NCBI GenBank assembly: GCA_007136145.1
Contig: SLHN01000153.1
Coordinates: 1-10,211 of the forward strand
DNA from: Thioalkalivibrio sp.
GTDB lineage: Bacteria; Pseudomonadota; Gammaproteobacteria; Ectothiorhodospirales; Ectothiorhodospiraceae
Direction: 5' to 3'
DNA length: 10,211 bases
Part shown: positions 5,719-10,211 of the stretch, in pieces
Position numbering within the stretch: the first letter of the stretch is position 1
How the letters are laid out: each line of letters begins with the position of its first letter
Made by a program: the position numbers and the translations under genes
The notes under the pieces: model-generated
The model's database searches: none
Told to the model about the DNA's origin: nothing
Seen by the model: only the letters and a program-made list of their open reading frames with translations

Positions 5719-7551
5719 TCAGGCCTCGATCTCGATCAGCGCGTCATCCGGATTCGCTGCCTGCCCCTTCGCTACATTGACGGTTTTCACGATGCCGCTG
5801 ATTGGTGCCGGAATCTCGGACTCCATTTTCATCGCTTCGATGACCAGCACCGGGTCGCCTGCGTTGACTTCCTGCCCCTCGCTGACCAGAACATCGATCA
5901 CGGTGCCGGGCATCGATGTGGTTACATCGCCGGGGCGGGTCGCGCGTCTCGGACCGGATTTGCGGCTGCGTTTGCCAGTATCGCCAGCCATTGCCGTCCC
6001 CGGAGTGACGTCGATCTCCTCCAGGGTTTCCAGCAGGACTTCCTCGGGCAGGCCGTCGACGGTTACATAAAGCGGCCGGGAGTCCTCGCGGCGGTGGCCA
6101 CTGCCGGTGACCTTGATGTGGTAGGTCTCGCCGTGAAACGTGACATTGAATTCGACCGGCGCCGGGCAGCCTTCGGCGGTGGAGGCCTGGGGTGGGTTCA
6201 GGGGCTCCGGCAGCAGGGTGCCATCGCGACGCTGTTCCAGGAACTGGCGGCCGACCTCGGGAAACAGCGCGAAGGTCAGCACGTCCTCTTCGTTGCCCGC
6301 AAGATCTCCAATTTCGGCGCGCAGATTGTCCATCTCGGGGCGGAGGTGATCCGCTGGCCGGCTTTCCAGAACATCCGCACCGCCTATGGCCTTGCCGCGG
6401 ATGATCGGGTTGACCGGGCCGGGGGTCGCCCCATAGTGGCCCATCAGGTAATGCTTGACCTCGTTGGTGATGACCTTGTAGCGCTCGCCCGCCAACACGT
6501 TCATCACCGCCTGCGTGCCGACGATCTGCGAAGTCGGCGTCACCAGTGGCGGGTAGCCGAGATCCTCGCGCACGGTGGGGATTTCCAGCAGCACGGCGTC
6601 GAACTTGTCCAGCGCATCCTGATCGCGCAACTGGTTGGCCAGATTGGATATCATGCCGCCGGGTACCTGGTTGACCAGTACCCGCGTGTCCACGCCCGTG
6701 TAGTCGCTCTCGAAGCGTGCGTACTTCTTGCGCACTTCGCGGAAGTAGGCGCCGATTTCCTGCAGTGCCTCGAGATCGAGTCCGGTATCGAAGCGGGTTC
6801 CGGCCAGTGCCGCGACCATGGTCTCCGTGGGCGGATGGCTGGTGCCCCCGGCGAACGACGAGATCGCCGTTTCGATATGGCGGCAGCCGGCCTCGATCGC
6901 CTGCCAGTGGCAAAGCTCGGAGAGCCCCGAGGTGGCATGGGCATGGAGGTGGATGGGCAGGTCCACCGCTTCTACGAGGTCGCCGACCAGTTCACGTGTG
7001 GCTGTCGGGGTCAGCAGGCCGGCCATGTCCTTGATCGCGATGCTTTGCGCTCCCATGGTTGCCATCTCGCGGGCCATGGCTACGAACTGGCGCGAGTTGT
7101 GCACGGGGCTGGTGGTGTAGCAGATGGTTCCCTGAGCGTGGGCCCCGGCTTCGCGGGTAGCCTCGATCGCGACGCGCAGATTGCGGACATCGTTCATCGC
7201 ATCGAAGATGCGGAAGATGCTGATTCCGCCCTCGGCGCTACGCTGCACGAAGCTGCGCACCACGTCGTCGGCGTAGTGGCGGTAGCCGAGCAGATTCTGT
7301 CCCCGCAGCAGCATCTGCAGCGGCGTGTTGGGGAGAGCTGCCTTCAGGCGATGCAGCCTCTCCCATGGGTCTTCCTTCAGGAACCGCACGCAGGCATCGA
7401 AGGTGGCGCCGCCCCAGGCCTCGAGGGAATGGAATCCGATACGGTCCAGTTGCGGGCAGATAGGGAGCATGTCCTCGGTGCGCAGGCGGGTGGCAATCAG
7501 GCTCTGATGCCCGTCGCGCAGGGTGACATCGGTGACGTGTACTCGGCTCAT
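5719..7551 (-). CDS. pycB: Pyruvate carboxylase subunit B (carboxyltransferase + biotin carrier), OadA-like
   Basis: A 610-residue cytoplasmic subunit that transfers the carboxyl group from biotin to pyruvate, giving oxaloacetate. The TIM-barrel carboxyltransferase domain starts VTDVTLRDGHQSL (D13 metal ligand), includes GQNLLGYRHYADDVV (84-98), K174 in AIKDMAGLL (the position of the carbamylated lysine) and H203/H205 in HLHAHATSG. The conserved carboxylase domain is about 290-500 and includes PGGMISNL. A linker rich in Arg, Gly and Thr (about 518-545) leads to a biotinyl domain with K575 in EAMKMES. It resembles OadA of the sodium-pumping oxaloacetate decarboxylase, but no oadB or oadG is present and a biotin carboxylase gene lies 8 nt upstream, which favours pyruvate carboxylase. 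ATG 7551 follows AGGA at a 6-nt spacing; that AGGA overlaps the pycA stop codon. Confidence 0.93.
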   Translation of the reverse strand: MSRVHVTDVTLRDGHQSLIATRLRTEDMLPICPQLDRIGFHSLEAWGGATFDACVRFLKEDPWERLHRLKAALPNTPLQMLLRGQNLLGYRHYADDVVRSFVQRSAEGGISIFRIFDAMNDVRNLRVAIEATREAGAHAQGTICYTTSPVHNSRQFVAMAREMATMGAQSIAIKDMAGLLTPTATRELVGDLVEAVDLPIHLHAHATSGLSELCHWQAIEAGCRHIETAISSFAGGTSHPPTETMVAALAGTRFDTGLDLEALQEIGAYFREVRKKYARFESDYTGVDTRVLVNQVPGGMISNLANQLRDQDALDKFDAVLLEIPTVREDLGYPPLVTPTSQIVGTQAVMNVLAGERYKVITNEVKHYLMGHYGATPGPVNPIIRGKAIGGADVLESRPADHLRPEMDNLRAEIGDLAGNEEDVLTFALFPEVGRQFLEQRRDGTLLPEPLNPPQASTAEGCPAPVEFNVTFHGETYHIKVTGSGHRREDSRPLYVTVDGLPEEVLLETLEEIDVTPGTAMAGDTGKRSRKSGPRRATRPGDVTTSMPGTVIDVLVSEGQEVNAGDPVLVIEAMKMESEIPAPISGIVKTVNVAKGQAANPDDALIEIEA

Positions 7552-7559
7552 GGGTGGTC

Positions 7560-8984
7560 CTAAAGGCCGTGATGGGCAGCAAGGGCGGCGGCGATGACCA
7601 CCGCGAGGTTGCGGTTGGAGCGGGTCTCGTGGACCTGGGTCAGTTCCGGGTGCGCGCCAATGAACCCGGTATTGAAGACTCCGGTACGGAAATCCGGATG
7701 GTTCAGGATAGCCATGTGGTAGGGGATGGTGGTCTTGACTCCGTAGACTCCGATGTCGCGTAGCGCGCGCTCGGCTCGGGCGAGCAGCAGATCCCAATCG
7801 AGAGCCCAGCAGATCAGTTTGGCGCACATGGAGTCGTAGTGCGGCGGGATCTGGTACCCGGTGTAAATGGCACCATCGGTGCGGATCCCGGGGCCGCCAG
7901 GGGCAAAATAGCGCGTAATGCGACCGAAACTCGGCAGAAAGTCGTTTTCCGGATCCTCGGCATTGATCCGGAATTCCATCGCATAGCCACGACTGGCGAT
8001 CTCTTCCTGGCGATAACGAAGGGGCAGGCCGGCGGTCACGCGCAGCTGTTCCTGCACGATATCAACCCCCGTTATCATTTCCGTAACCGGATGTTCTACC
8101 TGAAGACGCGTGTTCATCTCCATGAAATAAAACGATCCATCGTGGTCCATCAGGAACTCGACGGTTCCGGCATTCTCGTAGCCTACAGCGCGCGCGGCGG
8201 TTACCGCGGCTTCGCATACGAAAGCGCGCTGCGCCTCGGTCAACTGCGGCGATGGCGCGATCTCGATCAGTTTCTGGTGCCGGCGCTGGATCGAGCAATC
8301 GCGTTCGAACAAGTGAGTCACGTTGCCATGGCTGTCGGCGAGAATCTGAACCTCGATGTGGCCGGGGTCGACGATCGCCTTTTCCAGGAAAATGTCGGTG
8401 CTGCCGAAGGCACGAGTGGCCTCGGAACGCACGCGGTCGAAGTTGCGCCGCAGGCTGTCCGGGTCGGTGCACAGCCGGATGCCGCGCCCGCCACCGCCGT
8501 TGGTCGCCTTCAGCATTACCGGGTAGCCGACCTTTTCCGCTACCGGCAGCGCGGCCTCGACATCCTCCAGATTGCCCTCGGAACCGGGGACGACCGGTAC
8601 CCCGGCCTCGATCATTGCCGCGCGTGCGGCCACCTTGTCGCCCATGCGGCGGATCACTTCGGCGGGTGGTCCGACAAAACGGATTCCGCGCGCCGCACAG
8701 GCCGCCGCGAAGTCGGGGTTCTCGGAAAGGAACCCATACCCGGGATGCACCGCGTCGCATTCCGCCGCACGCGCAACGTTGATCAGGCGATGCATGTTCA
8801 GGTAGCCGCCCAGCGTGTGCGGGCCGATCGAATAGGCCTCGTCGGCCTTTTTCACGTGCAGGGCGTGGCGGTCGGCATCGGTGAATACCGCGACCGAGGT
8901 GATGCCCATCTCCGCGCAGGCGCGGATCAGACGCACCGCGATCTCGCCGCGATTGGCAATCAGAAGTTTGCGGATGGGTGTCAC
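7560..8984 (-). CDS. pycA: Pyruvate carboxylase subunit A (biotin carboxylase)
   Basis: A 474-residue ATP-grasp enzyme that carboxylates biotin on PycB using ATP and bicarbonate. The N-terminal biotin carboxylase domain starts RKLLIANRGEIAVRLIRA and has HPGYGFLSENPDF (80-92). The ATP-grasp part has K117, the glycine-rich loop NGGGGRGIR (162-170), HIEVQILAD (209-217), E276, and E289/N291/R293/E297 in MEMNTRLQVEHPVTE. The C-terminal domain includes YAMEFRINAEDP (334-345). It is about 25 residues longer than AccC and sits beside pycB, not accB, so PycA is the better name. The start is GTG 8984, with AGGA (plus 8993-8996) 8 nt upstream. It is the first gene of a three-gene leftward operon and is divergent from yceD. 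Confidence 0.94.
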   Translation of the reverse strand: MTPIRKLLIANRGEIAVRLIRACAEMGITSVAVFTDADRHALHVKKADEAYSIGPHTLGGYLNMHRLINVARAAECDAVHPGYGFLSENPDFAAACAARGIRFVGPPAEVIRRMGDKVAARAAMIEAGVPVVPGSEGNLEDVEAALPVAEKVGYPVMLKATNGGGGRGIRLCTDPDSLRRNFDRVRSEATRAFGSTDIFLEKAIVDPGHIEVQILADSHGNVTHLFERDCSIQRRHQKLIEIAPSPQLTEAQRAFVCEAAVTAARAVGYENAGTVEFLMDHDGSFYFMEMNTRLQVEHPVTEMITGVDIVQEQLRVTAGLPLRYRQEEIASRGYAMEFRINAEDPENDFLPSFGRITRYFAPGGPGIRTDGAIYTGYQIPPHYDSMCAKLICWALDWDLLLARAERALRDIGVYGVKTTIPYHMAILNHPDFRTGVFNTGFIGAHPELTQVHETRSNRNLAVVIAAALAAHHGL

Positions 8985-9015
8985 GCCCGGGATCCTGTCG
9001 AAAGTTCAGAACCGC

Positions 9016-9044
9016 AGTATCCGCAAGGCTTGACGCTGCTGCAA
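9016..9044 (-). promoter_or_regulatory. Weak candidate promoter for the pycA-pycB-yceF operon
   Basis: On the minus strand, TTGCAG (plus 9039-9044) and GATACT (plus 9016-9021) are spaced by 17 nt. The matches to consensus are modest (3 of 6 and 4 of 6). The position, about 30 nt before the pycA start codon, is sensible. No operator was recognised. Confidence 0.3.
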
Positions 9045-9061
9045 GTAAGCTTTTGTTCGCT

Positions 9062-9090
9062 TTGACAGAATGGCCGCGCGCGCGTATATT
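9062..9090 (+). promoter_or_regulatory. Near-consensus sigma70 promoter of yceD-rpmF
   Basis: TTGACA (9062-9067, perfect) and TATATT (9085-9090, one mismatch) are separated by exactly 17 nt of very GC-rich sequence. Transcription should start near 9094-9097, only about 7-10 nt before the yceD ATG at 9104. Confidence 0.82.
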
Positions 9091-9103
9091 CCGCGCCCTT
9101 GAT

Positions 9104-9616
9104 ATGAGCCGTATTCCTGTGTCCCTGGATCCTTTTCTCCCGCGTGCGTTGAACCAGCGCTGGGAGGGAGCCCTTGGGGCCGACGAACTGCCGAGAGTGC
9201 ATGCAGCGGCACTCGAAGGCGGGCCGTTGCTGGTGCGCCTGACATTGCGCATTGTGCGGGGAGCGCTGGGCGAGACGCGGATCCAGGGCACGATCGATGG
9301 TGAGATCGGGCAGCAGTGCCAACGTTGCCTGCAGCCGATGCTCTGGAAGTGCAGCCTTCGGCCGGACGTTGTGGTGGTCGCACCGGGTGGCACGCCGCCA
9401 GAAGTCGGCGATGATCAGGACGTCCTGGAACTCGGTGCGGATGGGCAGTTACGGCCCGCCGAATTCGTCGAGGACGAAATTCTGCTGGCCTTGCCGCTTG
9501 CTCCACGTCACGAGTCATGCGGCACAGGGCTGCCGCGGGAGTTCGAGGCTGGACCAGCGGGTCGAGCCGCGGATAGCCCGTTTGCCATCTTGGGAAAACT
9601 GAAGGACAGGCATTGA
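9104..9616 (+). CDS. yceD: YceD family protein (DUF177), 23S rRNA accumulation factor
   Basis: A 170-residue protein of the YceD/DUF177 family, which in E. coli and plants is linked to accumulation of 23S rRNA and large-subunit assembly; the mechanism is not settled. Signatures are LDPFLPRAL near the N-terminus, IDGEIGQQCQRCLQPM with C72 and C75, a middle acidic region, VEDEILLALPLAPRHESC (122-139) and the C-terminal PFAILGKLKD. The order is as in E. coli YceD. The start is ATG 9104, fixed by the promoter just upstream and by alignment with family N-termini. No Shine-Dalgarno sequence fits in the predicted leader; GTG 9119 is a less likely alternative. rpmF follows 179 nt downstream, the classic neighbour. 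Confidence 0.9.
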   Translation: MSRIPVSLDPFLPRALNQRWEGALGADELPRVHAAALEGGPLLVRLTLRIVRGALGETRIQGTIDGEIGQQCQRCLQPMLWKCSLRPDVVVVAPGGTPPEVGDDQDVLELGADGQLRPAEFVEDEILLALPLAPRHESCGTGLPREFEAGPAGRAADSPFAILGKLKDRH

Positions 9617-9726
9617 CTTGAAAGTAGGGGCCAAGGCCGATCCCTGGCGGCCGTCGTTGCAGGAGGCCAGCCCTCCGGACGAATGGCCTTTGTCAACCCG
9701 CGCTGCCGCTTGTCCGAGGGCGTGGC

Positions 9727-9754
9727 CTGACGCAGGCGCGCCGAACCTTATACA
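9727..9754 (+). promoter_or_regulatory. Candidate internal promoter for rpmF
   Basis: CTGACG (9727-9732) and TATACA (9749-9754), each 4 of 6, are separated by 16 nt, with a start expected near 9761. The 179-nt yceD-rpmF spacer also has a small hairpin (GGAGG 9662-9666 with CCTCC 9672-9676). In E. coli rpmF also has its own promoters near yceD, so an internal one is expected here. Confidence 0.4.
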
Positions 9755-9795
9755 CTGCACCCGATTTTTCGAACTCAGTTCATTGGAGAAGCACC

Positions 9796-9993
9796 ATGGC
9801 CGTTCAACAAGCCCGAATGACCCCTTCGAAGCGCGGCATGCGCCGTTCTCATGACGCCCTGAAGGGCGCCACGCTCTCGATCGAGCCGACCACCGGTGAA
9901 GTGCATCGCCGGCACCATGTCTCGCCGGACGGGTTCTATCGCGGACGTCAGGTTATCGCGAAGGATGTCGTCGTCGAAGACGACGAGGATTGA
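9796..9993 (+). CDS. rpmF: 50S ribosomal protein L32
   Basis: A 65-residue component of the large ribosomal subunit. The sequence is characteristic from the first residue: MAVQQARMTPSKRGMRRSHD, then ALKGATLSIEPTTGEVHRRHH and VSPDGFYRGRQVI. There is no cysteine, so this is the zinc-independent form usual in gammaproteobacteria, not the CxxC ribbon form. After the usual C-terminal VIAK it continues with an acidic tail, DVVVEDDED, which E. coli L32 lacks. GGAG (9785-9788) lies 7 nt before ATG 9796. It follows yceD as in the conserved yceD-rpmF-plsX order. Confidence 0.97.
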   Translation: MAVQQARMTPSKRGMRRSHDALKGATLSIEPTTGEVHRRHHVSPDGFYRGRQVIAKDVVVEDDED

Positions 9994-10008
9994 TCCGACT
10001 CCTCAGTG

Positions 10009-10030
10009 CATGCCCCCGTGCGGGGGCATG
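10009..10030 (+). other. Strong GC-rich hairpin just after rpmF
   Basis: CATGCCCCC (10009-10017) pairs perfectly with GGGGGCATG (10022-10030) around a 4-nt loop, 15 nt after the rpmF stop codon. No T-tract follows on either strand, so it is not a standard intrinsic terminator. It may protect the 3' end of the rpmF mRNA or attenuate read-through. Confidence 0.7.
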
Positions 10031-10211
10031 TGGTCGCTCGTGGTCCGCGAACCTCCGCGTCACACCCGCCTACATCCGTTTGGCGCGGACATTGCGGCTT
10101 GATCTGGCAGACCGGTTGCAAGACCGCCCTTCCCGTGTGGATGGGGGAGGGTCTCATGATGCGGGAATCGCTCGGGTTGAGCTTGCCTGGGAGATCTTCG
10201 CGCCCGAGCAC
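10031..10211. other. Unresolved tail; no plsX start recognised
   Basis: The gene normally expected here is plsX, whose N-terminus carries an ALDAMGGD-like motif; no frame shows it. A plus-strand frame starting at ATG 10156 (MMRESLGLSLPGRSSRP, running off the window) has GGAGG 5 nt upstream, but the peptide is not recognisable. That GGAGG is part of a stem-loop, CCCTTCCC (10127-10134) with GGG, G-T wobble, A and GGG in 10144-10151. Another frame is open from rpmF to the window end without a clear start. I call no gene. Confidence 0.3.

Noticed and set aside
5719..7551. Sodium-pumping oxaloacetate decarboxylase alpha subunit (OadA)
   Set aside because: No oadB or oadG membrane subunits are nearby, and a biotin carboxylase subunit is in the same operon, so pyruvate carboxylase fits better.
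5401..7563. A 720-codon open frame on the plus strand antisense to pycB and yceF
   Set aside because: It is the mirror of a high-GC coding strand; the translation shows no domain, while the minus strand has clear, full-length PycB and YceF.
7839..9065. A 408-codon plus-strand open frame opposite pycA
   Set aside because: Shadow of pycA codon bias; there is no recognisable motif, and the pycA reading carries every ATP-grasp landmark.
8062..9393. A 443-codon minus-strand frame spanning pycA, the intergenic region and yceD
   Set aside because: It overlaps two well-supported genes in another frame and reads as Arg/Gly/Pro-rich noise.
9968..9986. 8-bp hairpin TCGTCGTC / GACGACGA at the end of rpmF
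   Set aside because: It results from Val codons followed by Asp/Glu codons in the acidic tail and has no T-tract; probably a by-product of the protein sequence.
10009..10030. Hairpin after rpmF as a Rho-independent terminator
   Set aside because: The stem is strong, but no T-run follows on either strand.

Overview
The window looks like chromosomal DNA from a GC-rich sulfur-oxidising gammaproteobacterium, most likely in or near the Chromatiales (purple sulfur bacteria or Ectothiorhodospiraceae-type chemolithotrophs). Two things point there. One is a secreted Gly/Tyr-rich protein of the sulfur globule protein type (4351-4737, minus). The other is a gammaproteobacterial yceF...yceD-rpmF housekeeping neighbourhood. 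The genus cannot be named from this sequence alone.

Layout from left to right. (1) 1-2483: a two-gene two-component system on the minus strand, made of a MASE1-domain membrane histidine kinase and a FixJ-type response regulator overlapping by 14 nt. It is bracketed by two diverged, oppositely oriented copies of a ~73-nt repeat (1-73 and about 2484-2553). A third copy of the palindromic core lies at 2598-2634. (2) 2667-4159: a plus-strand pair, a HIT-family protein and a lipoprotein alpha/beta hydrolase, overlapping by 4 nt. (3) 4284-5118: the sulfur globule protein gene with its own intrinsic terminator and an AT-richer upstream region of about 380 nt. That region holds a sigma70-like promoter, an FNR/CRP-family-like box and a possible terminator for a small plus-strand transcript. 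(4) 5119-8984: a tight minus-strand operon pycA-pycB-yceF, encoding two-subunit pyruvate carboxylase followed by a Maf-type m7GTP pyrophosphatase. (5) 9062-9993: yceD and rpmF (ribosomal protein L32) on the plus strand. yceD has a near-consensus promoter so close that its leader would be only about 7 nt. (6) 9994-10211: an unresolved tail with two hairpins and no recognisable plsX start.

Functionally, PycAB would feed oxaloacetate into central metabolism, which fits an autotroph or one growing on C3 compounds. Sgp would coat periplasmic sulfur globules formed during sulfide or thiosulfate oxidation, and an FNR-like box upstream suggests redox or anaerobic control. yceF, yceD and rpmF are the conserved ribosome and nucleotide housekeeping block. 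In E. coli yceF lies directly divergent from yceD; here pycAB sits between them.

I found no CRISPR array, rRNA, tRNA, transposase, phage gene or convincing new multi-gene system. The observations most worth checking are the inverted repeats around the two-component system, the FNR-like box at sgp, the nearly leaderless yceD and the pycAB insertion.
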